Numbered from the stretch's first letter, positions 12,813 through 21,723 are shown. The stretch is 64,000 nt of DNA from Lysobacter defluvii IMMIB APB-9 = DSM 18482 (GCF_000423325.1 NZ_AUHT01000004.1:372001-436000), one strand, 5' to 3'. The notes: generated by a model from the sequence alone, not told the origin. Numbers and translations: made by a program.

Positions 12813-13664
12813 TCAGTCGGCGCGCGCCTGGAGCGAGCCGTCAGAGGATAGCGCAAAGCGGGCCACGTTCGCGCGCGCAAACGCCGCGAGGTCGACGGGC
12901 TCGCCCTCGCTGCGGACCTCCACCGCCGCGACATTGCCCAGCACGACCTCGCCCACCTCGCCCGGCGCGTAACGCCGGGTATCGCCCTCGCCGAGCAGCG
13001 CCTGTTCCACCACGGAGCCGTCCGGCGCACTCACTTCCATCCAGCTTTCGCCCGAAAACGTAAGCTCCAGGCCGCCCTCCACCACCGGCGGCGGGATCGC
13101 CGGCCGGGACTCGGGCGTCGTGCGGAGGCCGCCGATGGAAGCCAGGACGGGAGTGCGCCCGGGCACCGCGGGCGTCGTGCGGCCAGCGGGCTGTTCGCCA
13201 GCGAGGGACTCGCCGGCCGCCGGTTCGACCTCGAGGCTGCGCACCTCGACGTCGTTGGAAAGATGCGGCTGCGTGGTCAGCCAGACCGGGACCACGATGA
13301 AGGCGGTGATCGCGATGTACATCGCGCGCCGGGTGGCCTGCTCGAACAGGCGCTGGTAGCGCGGCACGTGGGAATGGCTGACCAGCGGGGGCGGCGCAAG
13401 CGCGTCGAGCTGCCGCTCGACCTGTTCCATGTCCAGCTCCACCCCGAGGAAGCCGGCGTAGCGGCGCAACTGGCCGCGCACGAAGATCGGCGCGCCCGCG
13501 CGGTCCCAGTCGTCCTCCTCCAGCGCCCGCAGGGACGCCACCGGCATGTGCAACCGGGCCGCCGCTTCTTCCAGGGCCAGTCCGGCGCCTTCGCGTGCCT
13601 CGCGTAACCGGGCGCCAAAGCTCTCACCCACGGCCCCGACATCCTCCCTCGTGGGTTGGTTCAT
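12813..13664 (-). CDS. rodZ: Cell-shape protein RodZ
   Basis: Links MreB filaments to the periplasmic cell-wall machinery. The 283-residue protein has a cytoplasmic Cro-type helix-turn-helix at about residues 15-80 (GARLREAREGAGLALEEAA, then FVRGQLRRYAGFLG), a membrane helix at about 114-131, a proline/threonine-rich linker, and a C-terminal DUF4115 beta domain with GESWMEVSAPDG. Its start overlaps the pilF stop by four bases. In E. coli rodZ is followed by ispG and hisS; here ispG and hisS are absent and yfgM comes next after a 111-base gap. Confidence 0.93.
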   Translation of the reverse strand: MNQPTREDVGAVGESFGARLREAREGAGLALEEAAARLHMPVASLRALEEDDWDRAGAPIFVRGQLRRYAGFLGVELDMEQVERQLDALAPPPLVSHSHVPRYQRLFEQATRRAMYIAITAFIVVPVWLTTQPHLSNDVEVRSLEVEPAAGESLAGEQPAGRTTPAVPGRTPVLASIGGLRTTPESRPAIPPPVVEGGLELTFSGESWMEVSAPDGSVVEQALLGEGDTRRYAPGEVGEVVLGNVAAVEVRSEGEPVDLAAFARANVARFALSSDGSLQARAD

Positions 13665-14488
13665 GGTTGGTCTTCGTTCCCCTTGATGGAGTCCGGGACT
13701 GCGCCCGGGAACTCCTCCCGCATTCGCCGAACGTACCCCGCCGCGGCGCGGCTGTCGCCCAGCGATGTCTCGATCTGTGACGCAAGCAACAGCGTAGAGG
13801 CATCGGCGGGGGCCGCGTCAAGCCTGCGCTGCACGAAGGCCCGCGCCCGCATGTGGTTCCCCGCCCGGTACTCGCGCTCGGCGAGGGCGGCCAGCGCCCC
13901 GGGCGTGGCCGGATCGCGCTCCAGCGCCGCCTCCAGGTAGCGGACCGCCTCCTCGTCCATCCCGGCGCGCTGCGCGCACTCGCCGGCATTGGCCAATGCA
14001 CCGGCGGCGTTGCCGTAGCCCGGGATCGAGGCGGCGGACTCGAACCACTGCAGCGACTCCGCCTCGCGGCCGTTGGTGCACAGCCAGGTGCCGAAGTTGT
14101 TGTGCATGCCGCCCTGGGTGGGCGCCAGCTCGACCGCCCGGCGGTAGTGGCTGCCCGCGGTGCGGGAATCGCCACGGCGGTCGGCGACCAGGGCCGCCAG
14201 GGTGTGCGCACCCGGCGAGCGCTCGCCGTGGCGCAGCGCCTCGCGAGCGGCCTTCGCCGCCGCGTCCAGGTCGCCCGCCCGCAGCGCGTCCTGGCCCTCG
14301 CGCAATGCCAGCTGCAGCGCGAGCGCGCCCTCCCGGTCGCTGCCGCGCAGCTCCACCTCGGGCGAGGTGCGCGTGAATTCCCCGCGCGAGGTGTCCTGGC
14401 GGACGAAGCTCAGTTTGCTGCAACCGGCGAGCACGCACAGGGCGAGCACCACCAGCAATCCCCGCGACATGCCCGCACCGGTCCGCAT
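13661..14488 (-). CDS. pilF: Type IV pilus biogenesis lipoprotein PilF/PilW
   Basis: The outer-membrane pilotin needed for assembly or stability of the PilQ secretin. The protein has a lipoprotein signal (LALCVLAGC, Cys about residue 23) and a helical TPR array with motifs such as HTLAALVADRRGD, MHNNFGTWLCTNGR and YLEAALERDP. The ATG at 14488 lies one base after the rlmN stop; an internal ATG at 14470 just before the hydrophobic segment is a plausible alternative. The rlmN-pilF-rodZ order is a common gammaproteobacterial arrangement. Confidence 0.93.
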   Translation of the reverse strand: MRTGAGMSRGLLVVLALCVLAGCSKLSFVRQDTSRGEFTRTSPEVELRGSDREGALALQLALREGQDALRAGDLDAAAKAAREALRHGERSPGAHTLAALVADRRGDSRTAGSHYRRAVELAPTQGGMHNNFGTWLCTNGREAESLQWFESAASIPGYGNAAGALANAGECAQRAGMDEEAVRYLEAALERDPATPGALAALAEREYRAGNHMRARAFVQRRLDAAPADASTLLLASQIETSLGDSRAAAGYVRRMREEFPGAVPDSIKGNEDQP

Positions 14489-14489
14489 C

Positions 14490-15722
14490 TCAGGCGGTTC
14501 CCCCCGCGGCAAGCCGCTTGCGGAACTCGGCCTGGCGCCGGGTGCGGTCCATCACCTGGCCCTTGAGCTGCCCGCAGGCAGCGTCGATGTCGTCGCCGCG
14601 GGTGCGGCGCACGGTGGTCAGCACCCGGGCTTCCTGCAGCAGCTTCTGGAAGGCGCGGATGTCGGCCTCCTCCGAGCGCTCGTAGCGCGTACCCGGGAAC
14701 GGGTTGAACGGGATCAGGTTGACCTTCGCCGCGTCCTTCATCTGCACCGCGTTGTCGAAGCCGCGCATCAGGCGCGCCAGTTCGCGCGCGTGCTGCGGCT
14801 GGTCGTTGACCCCCTTCATCAGGGTGTATTCGAAGGTCACCGAGGTGCCCTTCTTGCGCAGCGCGTAGCGGACGCAGGCGTCCATCAGCTGCGCGATCGG
14901 ATATTTCCTGTTGAGCGGCACCAGCTCGGTGCGCAGCGCGTCGTTGGGAGCGTGCAGCGACACCGCCAGCGAGACGTCGCAGGCCTCGCCCAGGCGGTCG
15001 ATCTGCGGGACCAGCCCGGAGGTCGACAGGGTCACGCGCTTGTTCGCCAGGCCGTAGCCCAGGTCGTCGCGCATGATGTTCATCGCCCGGACCACGGCAT
15101 CGAAGTTCATGAGCGGCTCGCCCATGCCCATCATCACCACGTTGGTCAGCTTGCGGCGCTGGTGCGGCAGGTTGCCCAGCTGCCGTGCGGCGACCCACAC
15201 CTGCCCGATCACCTCGGAGGTGGTCAGGTTGCGGTTGAAGCCCTGGGTGGCGGTGGAGCAGAAGCTGCAGTTGAGCGCGCAGCCTACCTGGCTGGACACG
15301 CACAGCGTGCCGCGGCCCTTGTCGGGGATGTAGACCGCCTCGATGGCGTTCTTCGGGTCCATGCCGATCAGCCACTTGATCGTGCCGTCGGCGGAGGGCT
15401 TCTCCAGCAGGACCTCGGGCGCGCGCACCACCGCGTGCTCGTGCAGCTTGGCGCGCAGGGCCTTGCCCAGGTCGGTCATCTGGTCGAAGTCGGTGACGTA
15501 GCGGTGGTGGATCCACTTCATCACCTGGTGGGCGCGGTAGCGCTTCTCGCCCAGCCTGTTCTCGAAGAAATCCTCGAGCCCGGTGCGGTCCAGGTCGAAG
15601 ATGTTGGTGCGGCCATCGGCCGCACCACCGGCGGGGACCGCTCCCGCGCCCACGGCCGCGGGCCGGGCGCGTTCGGCGTCCAGCAGCGCGATCTCGATGG
15701 CGTTGTCGCGGGAAGCGGTCAT
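14490..15722 (-). CDS. rlmN: Dual-specificity 23S rRNA/tRNA m2A methyltransferase RlmN
   Basis: A radical SAM enzyme that methylates C2 of A2503 in 23S rRNA and A37 in some tRNAs. The 410-residue protein has the iron-sulfur CxxxCxxC motif (CALNCSFC), GMGEPLMN for SAM binding, and the C-terminal Cys in [11 protein letters not shown] that resolves the methyl transfer. Upstream in-frame codons run antisense through ndk and are not coding; the ATG at 15722 gives the normal size, with about 40 low-complexity residues before the core. It starts 8 bases after ndk. Confidence 0.96.
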   Translation of the reverse strand: MTASRDNAIEIALLDAERARPAAVGAGAVPAGGAADGRTNIFDLDRTGLEDFFENRLGEKRYRAHQVMKWIHHRYVTDFDQMTDLGKALRAKLHEHAVVRAPEVLLEKPSADGTIKWLIGMDPKNAIEAVYIPDKGRGTLCVSSQVGCALNCSFCSTATQGFNRNLTTSEVIGQVWVAARQLGNLPHQRRKLTNVVMMGMGEPLMNFDAVVRAMNIMRDDLGYGLANKRVTLSTSGLVPQIDRLGEACDVSLAVSLHAPNDALRTELVPLNRKYPIAQLMDACVRYALRKKGTSVTFEYTLMKGVNDQPQHARELARLMRGFDNAVQMKDAAKVNLIPFNPFPGTRYERSEEADIRAFQKLLQEARVLTTVRRTRGDDIDAACGQLKGQVMDRTRRQAEFRKRLAAGGTA

Positions 15723-15730
15723 GCCGGGCC

Positions 15731-16156
15731 TCAGCGGGCGTACACCTCGGTGGCCGGGAAGAAGTAGGCGATCTCGATCGCGGCGTTCTCCAGGCTGTCG
15801 GAACCGTGCACGGCGTTGGCGTCGATGCTGTCGGCGAAGTCGGCGCGGATGGTCCCGGCCTCGGCTTCCTTCGGGTTGGTCGCACCCATCAGCTCGCGGT
15901 TCTTCGCCACCGCGCCCTCGCCCTCCAGCACCTGCACCATCACCGGGCCGGACACCATGAACTCGACCAGCGCGCCGAAGAACGGGCGCTCGCGGTGCAC
16001 GGCGTAGAAGCCTTCGGCCTCGGCCTTCGACAGGTGCTTCATCTTCGCGGCGACGACCTTCAGGCCGGCCTTCTCGAAGCGGGTGTAGATCTCGCCGATG
16101 ACGTTCTTGGCGACGGCATCGGGCTTGATGATGGACAGGGTGCGCTCCAGCGCCAT
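15731..16156 (-). CDS. ndk: Nucleoside diphosphate kinase
   Basis: Transfers the gamma phosphate of ATP to NDPs through a phosphohistidine. The 141-residue protein shows the whole family pattern: [12 protein letters not shown] at the N-terminus, the catalytic H117 in NAVHGSDS, and a final YFFPATEVY. It is the first gene of the long leftward run ndk-rlmN-pilF-rodZ-yfgM-bamB-der. An intrinsic terminator on the same strand lies 58 bases upstream of the ATG (see 16214-16238). Confidence 0.97.
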   Translation of the reverse strand: MALERTLSIIKPDAVAKNVIGEIYTRFEKAGLKVVAAKMKHLSKAEAEGFYAVHRERPFFGALVEFMVSGPVMVQVLEGEGAVAKNRELMGATNPKEAEAGTIRADFADSIDANAVHGSDSLENAAIEIAYFFPATEVYAR

Positions 16157-16213
16157 GCGGGTTCTCCGGGGTGGTTGGGCCCGCCGGGGATGTCCAGGGG
16201 CCCGAAGATACAG

Positions 16214-16238
16214 AAAAAACCCGCGGATCGACGCGGGT
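16214..16238 (-). terminator. Intrinsic terminator upstream of ndk on the ndk strand
   Basis: On the minus strand this is ACCCGCG-TCGATC-CGCGGGT followed by a run of T (complement of the A run at 16214-16219), a textbook rho-independent terminator. No minus-strand gene lies upstream that would need it, since psrA is on the plus strand. It therefore sits either in the ndk leader or at the end of a very short RNA. A possible minus-strand -10 (TAGAAT) lies at 16259-16264 and another (TATCTT) on the ndk side of the hairpin. Confidence 0.7.
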
Positions 16239-16304
16239 CCGGTTCGGCAACTGCCGGAATTCTAACGGAATCGCCCGGGGCTTGGCTGCACGGGTTTTCC
16301 CGGT

Positions 16305-16333
16305 TTGACGCATCTTCAGGGCCGGTCTAGCAT
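16305..16333 (+). promoter_or_regulatory. Sigma-70 promoter of psrA-fadN-fadA
   Basis: A -35 box TTGACG (16305-16310) and a -10 box TAGCAT (16328-16333) are separated by 17 bases, giving nine of twelve consensus matches at the ideal spacing. Transcription would start near 16340, inside the palindrome at 16333-16348, with a leader of about 35 bases before the psrA ATG. Confidence 0.75.
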
Positions 16334-16348
16334 CAAACAATCGTTTGA
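16333..16348 (+). promoter_or_regulatory. PsrA-type operator palindrome
   Basis: TCAAAC-AATC-GTTTGA is a perfect 6-4-6 inverted repeat. Its core CAAAC-N4-GTTTG fits the published PsrA site of Pseudomonas, G/CAAAC-N2-4-GTTTG/C. It overlaps the end of the -10 box and the predicted start site, an ideal place for repression, and lies 26 bases before the ATG of the PsrA-like gene. Autoregulation and control of the downstream fad genes are inferred from this. Confidence 0.75.
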
Positions 16349-16374
16349 TTCGAACGCCCGGACCCTCGTTCCGC

Positions 16375-16992
16375 ATGCACACGGCCCCGTTCTCCACCAA
16401 GGACCGGATCCTCGGCGCCGCCGAGGAGCTGTTCGCCCAGCACGGCTTCAGCGGCACCTCGCTGCGCCAGGTGACCAGCCGCGCCGAGGTCAACATCGCC
16501 GCGGTCAACTACCACTTCGGGAGCAAGGAGAACCTCGTCAACGAGGTATTCCGCCGGCGCATGGACGAGATGAGCTCGCACCGCCTGGAGATGCTGCGGG
16601 CGGCGCTGGCGGAACACCCGGGCGAGCTGGAGCCGATCCTGGCCGCGTTCGTCGAGCCTGCCCTTGCGGTCGCCGCCGACCGGCGCGGCGGCGGTGCCTT
16701 CGTGCGCGTGGTCGCCCGCGCCTACGCCGAGCAGAACGACAACCTGCGCCGCTTCCTGTCCGAGAAGTACGGCCACGTGCTGCGCGAGTTCGCCCGCGCC
16801 ATGGCCCCCTGCCTGCCGCACCTGGGCAAGGAGCAGCTGTACTGGCGGCTGGACTTCCTCGCCGGAGCGCTTACCTACGCCATGGCCGACTTCGGCCTGA
16901 TCAAGCGTCCCCAAGGGGTCGGCGAGCACGAACACCGCCAGCGCGCCGCGCGCGAGCTGATCCGCTTCGCGGCCGCCGGCTTCCAGAGCTGA
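16375..16992 (+). CDS. psrA: PsrA-like TetR-family regulator of fatty-acid degradation
   Basis: A 205-residue TetR regulator. The N-terminal helix-turn-helix ([15 protein letters not shown], then [13 protein letters not shown] and [10 protein letters not shown]) is close to Pseudomonas PsrA, which senses long-chain fatty acids and represses fadBA-type operons. The C-terminal ligand domain is helical with no enzymatic motif. A TTG at 16345 is in frame, but the ATG at 16375 gives the usual start just before the HTH. It is followed, with 42 bases between and an AAGGAG ribosome site (17022-17027), by fadN. The operator upstream and the fad genes downstream both support the assignment. Confidence 0.85.
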   Translation: MHTAPFSTKDRILGAAEELFAQHGFSGTSLRQVTSRAEVNIAAVNYHFGSKENLVNEVFRRRMDEMSSHRLEMLRAALAEHPGELEPILAAFVEPALAVAADRRGGGAFVRVVARAYAEQNDNLRRFLSEKYGHVLREFARAMAPCLPHLGKEQLYWRLDFLAGALTYAMADFGLIKRPQGVGEHEHRQRAARELIRFAAAGFQS

Positions 16993-17034
16993 ATCACGCA
17001 AGCCTTTGAGATCCCTCCTACAAGGAGCAACAAG

Positions 17035-19410
17035 ATGTCCGAGAAACTGCTTGTACGCCGTGCCGCGGTCCTGGGCGCCGGCGTCATGGGGGCGCAGATC
17101 GCCGCGCACCTGGTCAACGCAGGCGTCGATACCGTGCTGTTCGACCTCCCGGCAAAGGAAGGCAAGCCGAACGGCGTCGTCGAGCAGGCGATCGCACGGC
17201 TCGGCAAGCTCAAGCCGGCGCCACTGGCCGAGAAGTCGCTGGCCGCGCGCATCACCCCGGCCAACTACGAAACCGGCCTGGAACTGCTGGAAGGCTGCGA
17301 CCTGGTGATCGAGGCCATCGCCGAGCGCATGGACTGGAAGCAGGACCTGTACCGGAAGATCGCCCCGCACGTGCCGGCGCACGCGGTCCTGGCCAGCAAC
17401 ACCTCCGGCCTGGGCATCAACAAGCTGGCCGAGGTGCTGCCCGGGGAAATGCGCCCGCGCTTCTGCGGCGTGCACTTCTTCAACCCGCCGCGCTACATGC
17501 ACCTGGCCGAGCTGATCCCGGCGCGCAGCACCGACGACGCGGTGATGCAGGGACTGGAGGCCTTCCTGACCACCACCCTGGGCAAGGGCGTGGTCTATGC
17601 CCGCGACACCCCCAACTTCATCGGCAACCGCATCGGCGTGTTCTCGATGCTGGCGGCGATGCACCACACCACGCAGTTCGGCCTGGGCTTCGACACCGTC
17701 GATGCGCTGACCGGCCCGGCGATCGGCCGGCCGAAGTCGGCGACCTACCGCACGGCCGACGTGGTCGGGCTGGACACCATGGCGCACGTCATCAAGACCA
17801 TGGCCGACACGCTGCCCGAGGACCCGTGGCACAAGTACTTCAAGGCGCCGAAGTGGCTTTCGGGCCTGGTGGAGAAGGGCGCGCTGGGTTCCAAGTCCGG
17901 GGCCGGGTTCTACACCAAGAAGGGCAAGGACATCCTGGTGCTGGACCTGGAGGCGCAGGACTACCGCGCGTCCGACCAGAGCCTGGACCCGGAGGTCGCG
18001 GCGCTGCTCAAGGAGCGTGAACCGGCGAAGAAGTTCGCCGCCCTGCGCGCCAGTGGCCATCCGCAGGCGAAGTTCCTGTGGGCGTGCTTCCGCGACACCT
18101 TCCACTACAGCGCCTACCACCTGAAGGACATCGCCGAGACCGCGCGCGACGTCGACCTGGCCATGCGCTGGGGCTACGGCTGGTCGGTCGGCCCGTTCGA
18201 GACCTGGCAGGCCGCCGGCTGGAAGCAGGTCGCCGACTGGATCGCCGAGGACATCGTCGCCGGCGAGGCAATGAGCAATGCCGAGCTGCCCGACTGGGTG
18301 TTCGACGGCCGCGAAGGCGTGCACTCCGGTGCCGGCAGCTACAGCCCGGCGCGCGACGCGATGGTGCCGCGCTCGTCCAACCCGGTGTACGCGCGCCAGC
18401 GTTTCCCCGATGCGTTGCTCGGCGAGAAGGCCTCCCAGGGCCGGACGGTGTTCGAGAACGACGGCGTGCGCATGTGGGCCGACGAGGGCGACGACATCGC
18501 CGTGGTGGGCTTCAAGACCAAGATGCACACCGTCAACGACCACGTGCTCGACGGGCTGCAGGAAGCGATCCGCATCGCCGAACGCGACTTCCGCGGGCTC
18601 GTGGTCTGGCAACCGAAGGAGCCCTTCTCGGCCGGGGCCGACCTGGCCGGCGCGCTGGGCCTGCTGCAGGCGGGCGACGTCGAGGGCTTCGACGCGATGG
18701 TCGCCAACTTCCAGCGCACCAGCATGGCGATCAAGTACTCGCAGGTGCCGGTGGTCGTGGCGGTGCGCGGCTTGGCGCTGGGCGGTGGCTGCGAGTTCCA
18801 GATGCACGCCGCGCGCACCGTGCTGGGCCTGGAGAGCTACATCGGCCTGGTCGAGGCCGGCGTCGGCCTGCTCCCCGCGGGCGGCGGGCTGAAGGAGCTC
18901 GCCGTGCGTGCCTCCGAGCGCGCGGGCACCGGCGGGGATGTCTTCGCCGAACTCAAGAACGTGTTCGAAACCGTCGCCATGGCCAAGGTCTCGACCTCGG
19001 CACTGGAGGCGAAGTCGCTGGGCCTGGCCCGACCGGAAGACGTGGTCGTGTTCAACGCCTTCGAACTGCTGCACGTGGCGAAGGCACAGGCCCGCGCACT
19101 GGCCGAGTCGGGCTACCGCCCGCCCCTGCCCGCCCGCGCCATCCGCGTGGCCGGCGACGTCGGCATCGCCACCTTCAGGATGATGCTGGTGAACATGCTC
19201 GAGGGCCGTTTCATCTCGGAACACGACCACGAGATCGCCACCCGCATCGCCACCGTCCTGTGCGGCGGCGAAGTCGATCGCGGCGCCGTGGTCGACGAGG
19301 AATGGCTGCTGCGCCTGGAGCGCGAGCACTTCGTCGCCCTGGCGCAGATGCCTAAGACCCAGGAGCGGATCGCCCACATGCTGAAGACGGGGAAGCCGTT
19401 GCGGAACTGA
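17035..19410 (+). CDS. fadN: 3-hydroxyacyl-CoA dehydrogenase/enoyl-CoA hydratase, FadN type
   Basis: Catalyses the hydration and NAD-dependent oxidation steps of fatty-acid beta-oxidation. In this 791-residue protein the dehydrogenase half comes first: Rossmann GAGVMG (14-19), catalytic H147 in GVHFFNPP, then GSKSGAGFYTKKG. The enoyl-CoA hydratase/isomerase domain is C-terminal, with KEPFSAGADLAGAL and LGGGCEFQMHAARTVLG. This order is that of Bacillus FadN and opposite to E. coli FadB/FadJ. A strong ribosome site precedes the ATG. No acyl-CoA dehydrogenase gene is nearby. Confidence 0.93.
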   Translation: MSEKLLVRRAAVLGAGVMGAQIAAHLVNAGVDTVLFDLPAKEGKPNGVVEQAIARLGKLKPAPLAEKSLAARITPANYETGLELLEGCDLVIEAIAERMDWKQDLYRKIAPHVPAHAVLASNTSGLGINKLAEVLPGEMRPRFCGVHFFNPPRYMHLAELIPARSTDDAVMQGLEAFLTTTLGKGVVYARDTPNFIGNRIGVFSMLAAMHHTTQFGLGFDTVDALTGPAIGRPKSATYRTADVVGLDTMAHVIKTMADTLPEDPWHKYFKAPKWLSGLVEKGALGSKSGAGFYTKKGKDILVLDLEAQDYRASDQSLDPEVAALLKEREPAKKFAALRASGHPQAKFLWACFRDTFHYSAYHLKDIAETARDVDLAMRWGYGWSVGPFETWQAAGWKQVADWIAEDIVAGEAMSNAELPDWVFDGREGVHSGAGSYSPARDAMVPRSSNPVYARQRFPDALLGEKASQGRTVFENDGVRMWADEGDDIAVVGFKTKMHTVNDHVLDGLQEAIRIAERDFRGLVVWQPKEPFSAGADLAGALGLLQAGDVEGFDAMVANFQRTSMAIKYSQVPVVVAVRGLALGGGCEFQMHAARTVLGLESYIGLVEAGVGLLPAGGGLKELAVRASERAGTGGDVFAELKNVFETVAMAKVSTSALEAKSLGLARPEDVVVFNAFELLHVAKAQARALAESGYRPPLPARAIRVAGDVGIATFRMMLVNMLEGRFISEHDHEIATRIATVLCGGEVDRGAVVDEEWLLRLEREHFVALAQMPKTQERIAHMLKTGKPLRN

Positions 19411-19417
19411 AGGCAAG

Positions 19418-19515
19418 AGCGGGAACCGGGAACGGGGAACCGGGAACGAAAGTTCCCCGCGCCCTTCCCACTCCCGCGATCTCCCGTTCCCTGTTCCCTG
19501 TTCCCCGTTCCCGCC
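19418..19515. repeat. GGGAAC-type inverted repeat between fadN and fadA
   Basis: Arms at 19418-19448 and 19485-19515 are reverse complements at 27 of 31 positions, built from the same GGGAAC units as the element at 3995-4192. Here it sits inside an operon, between the fadN stop and the fadA ribosome site (AGAGGT, 19519-19524), so a large hairpin would form in the polycistronic message. Confidence 0.75.
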
Positions 19516-19530
19516 TTTAGAGGTTCTCCA

Positions 19531-20736
19531 ATGACCCAGATCCAGGACGCCTACATCGTCGCCGCCACCCGGACCCCGGTCGGCAAGGCGCCGCGCGGCG
19601 TATTCCGCAACACCCGCCCCGACGAGATGCTCGCCCACGTGCTGCGCTCGGTGATGGCCCAGGCCCCCGGCGTGGACCCGGCGCGCATTGGTGACGTGAT
19701 CATCGGCTGCGCGATGCCCGAGGCCGAGCAGGGCATGAACGTGGCGCGCATCGGCGCGCTGCTGGCCGGGCTGCCGGACACCGTCGCGGCCCAGACCATC
19801 AACCGCTTCTGCTCCTCCGGCCTGCAGGCAGTGGCGCTCGCCGCCGACCAGGTCCGCCTGGGACACGCCGACCTGATGCTCGCCGGCGGCACCGAGAGCA
19901 TGAGCATGGTCCCGATGATGGGCCACAAGATCGCGATGAGCCCGCAGGTGTTCGCGAAGGACGAGAACGTCGCCATCGCCTACGGCATGGGCATCACCGC
20001 CGAGAAGGTCTCGGAGGAGTGGAAGGTCTCGCGCGAGGACCAGGACGCCTTCGCCCTCGCCTCGCACCAGAAGGCGCTGAAGGCGATCGAGGCCGGCGAG
20101 TTCCGCGACGAGATCAGCCCGTACGAGGTCGTGTCCCGGATGCCCGACCTGGGCGCCGGCAGCGTCCGCGAGAAGAAGACCGTCGTGGACACCGACGAGG
20201 GTCCGCGCCCGGACACGAGCGCGGAGGGCCTGGCGAAGCTGCGTCCGGTGTTCCGCAACGGCCAGTTCGGTGGCACCGTAACCGCGGGCAACAGCTCGCA
20301 GATGTCCGACGGCGCCGGCGCGGTGCTGCTGGCATCGGAGAAGGCGGTGAAGGAGTACGGCCTCACGCCGCTGGCGCGCTTCGTCAGCTTCTCGGTGGCC
20401 GGCGTCCGGCCGGAAGTGATGGGCATCGGCCCGGTCGCGGCGATCCCGAAGGCGCTCGAGCAGGCCGGATTGCGCCAGGACCAGCTGGACTGGATCGAGC
20501 TCAACGAGGCCTTCGCCGCCCAGGCGCTCGCGGTGATCCGCGACGTCGGCCTGGACCCGGACAAGGTCAACCCGCTGGGCGGCGCGATCGCCCTGGGCCA
20601 CCCGCTCGGCGCCACCGGCGCCGTACGTACCGCGACCCTCGTCCACGGCCTGCGCCGCCGCCAGCAGAAGTACGGCATGGTGACGATGTGCATCGGCACC
20701 GGGATGGGCGCGGCGGGGATCTTCGAGGCCCTGTAG
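19531..20736 (+). CDS. fadA: Acetyl-CoA C-acyltransferase (3-ketoacyl-CoA thiolase)
   Basis: Cleaves 3-ketoacyl-CoA with CoA to acetyl-CoA and a shortened acyl-CoA. The 401-residue protein carries the full thiolase triad: nucleophile C94 in NRFCSSGLQA, H357 in GHPLGATGA, and C387 in MCIGTGMGAAG. The pantetheine loop and NEAFAAQ motif are present. It is the last gene of the psrA-fadN-fadA operon. A GC-rich hairpin follows at 20751-20776, before the convergent galU. Confidence 0.96.
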   Translation: MTQIQDAYIVAATRTPVGKAPRGVFRNTRPDEMLAHVLRSVMAQAPGVDPARIGDVIIGCAMPEAEQGMNVARIGALLAGLPDTVAAQTINRFCSSGLQAVALAADQVRLGHADLMLAGGTESMSMVPMMGHKIAMSPQVFAKDENVAIAYGMGITAEKVSEEWKVSREDQDAFALASHQKALKAIEAGEFRDEISPYEVVSRMPDLGAGSVREKKTVVDTDEGPRPDTSAEGLAKLRPVFRNGQFGGTVTAGNSSQMSDGAGAVLLASEKAVKEYGLTPLARFVSFSVAGVRPEVMGIGPVAAIPKALEQAGLRQDQLDWIELNEAFAAQALAVIRDVGLDPDKVNPLGGAIALGHPLGATGAVRTATLVHGLRRRQQKYGMVTMCIGTGMGAAGIFEAL

Positions 20737-20750
20737 CGCGCCAGGGCCGT

Positions 20751-20776
20751 CCTCTCCTCCCGCGCGGGGGGAGAGG
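20751..20776. terminator. Hairpin between convergent fadA and galU
   Basis: CTCTCCTCCC-GCGC-GGGGGGAGAG forms a 10-pair stem with one G-T pair. There is no T tract on either strand, so if it terminates transcription it would be a GC-rich, non-canonical stop, or simply a degenerate member of the CTCTCCC..GGGAGAG palindrome family seen after ppsA. Confidence 0.4.
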
Positions 20777-20823
20777 CGGCTGCGCAGCGGCGTCCCCGGC
20801 GCCCCGCCCGTTCGTGCCGGGCG

Positions 20824-21723
20824 CTACTCGAGCTCCCTGACGCCGAGTTCCTTCAGCGCATCCTGCATCAGCTGCTTGGCCGCTTCGCTCAGCTTCTCGT
20901 GGTCCAGGGCGTAGCGGATCGTCGCCTCCACCAGGCCGATGTGGGTGCCGCAGTCGAAGCGCGTGCCGCGGAAGCGGTAGGCATCCACCTGCTGTTCCTG
21001 CAGCAGCCGGGCAATCGCATCGGTCAGCTGGATCTCGCCGCCGGCGCCCGCCCCGGTCGACTCCAGCAGCTCGAAGATGCGCGGCGTGAGCACGTAGCGG
21101 CCGACCACGGCCAGCGTGCTGGGCGCATCGTCGGGCTGCGGCTTCTCGACGATCCCGGTGATGCGCCCCTGGCGCTCGTGGAAGTCCTCCGTGGCCACGA
21201 TGCCGTAGCTGGCGGTCTTCTCCCGCGGAACGTCCTGCACCGCGACCACGCTGCCGCCGCTGGCCTGGGCGGCATCCGCCATCTGGCTCAGGGCGCCCGG
21301 ACCGCGGTTCCAGATCAGGTCGTCGGGCAGCAGCACCGCGAACGGTTCGTCGCCGACGACGGGCTTCGCGCACAGCACCGCATGGCCCAGCCCGAGCGCC
21401 TCGGCCTGGGTCACGAACACCGCGCGCACGCCCTCGGGGATGGTGCTGCGGATGAGCTCCAGCTGCTCGGACTTGCCCGCGCGCTCGAGCTTCTGCTCCA
21501 GCTCGTAGGCCTTGTCGAAGTAATCGGCGACCGCGTGCTTGTAGCGGTTGGTGACGAACACCAGGGTCTCGCACCCGGCCTCGACGGCCTCGTCCACGGC
21601 GTACTGGATGAGCGGCCGGTCGATGATCGGCAGCATCTCCTTGGGCACGGTCTTGGTCGCGGGGAGGAATCGCGTCCCCAGTCCGGCGACCGGGAACACG
21701 GCGGTTCTGATGCGTTGGGACAT
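20824..21723 (-). CDS. galU: UTP-glucose-1-phosphate uridylyltransferase
   Basis: Makes UDP-glucose for LPS core, capsule and trehalose pathways. The 299-residue protein has the nucleotidyltransferase signature AGLGTRFLPATKTVPKEML, the uridine-binding DEAVEAG region, GLGHAVLCAKP, LLPDDLI for the metal/sugar site, and FDCGTHIGLVEATI near the end. It follows the WbpM-like gene with no spacer: the galU ATG (21723-21721) directly abuts the upstream stop codon (21724-21726), so the two are translated from one message. Confidence 0.96.
   Translation of the reverse strand: MSQRIRTAVFPVAGLGTRFLPATKTVPKEMLPIIDRPLIQYAVDEAVEAGCETLVFVTNRYKHAVADYFDKAYELEQKLERAGKSEQLELIRSTIPEGVRAVFVTQAEALGLGHAVLCAKPVVGDEPFAVLLPDDLIWNRGPGALSQMADAAQASGGSVVAVQDVPREKTASYGIVATEDFHERQGRITGIVEKPQPDDAPSTLAVVGRYVLTPRIFELLESTGAGAGGEIQLTDAIARLLQEQQVDAYRFRGTRFDCGTHIGLVEATIRYALDHEKLSEAAKQLMQDALKELGVRELE

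Noticed and set aside
15723-16508. In-frame extension of rlmN through ndk
   Set aside because: The extra codons run through ndk in a different frame of the same strand and show no conservation. The ATG at 15722 gives the expected RlmN.
16333-20646. A 1437-codon open frame on the minus strand across psrA, fadN and fadA
   Set aside because: It is antisense to three well-recognised genes and encodes only His/Arg/Gly/Ala-rich low-complexity sequence. Long antisense frames of this type arise from the codon bias of GC-rich genes.
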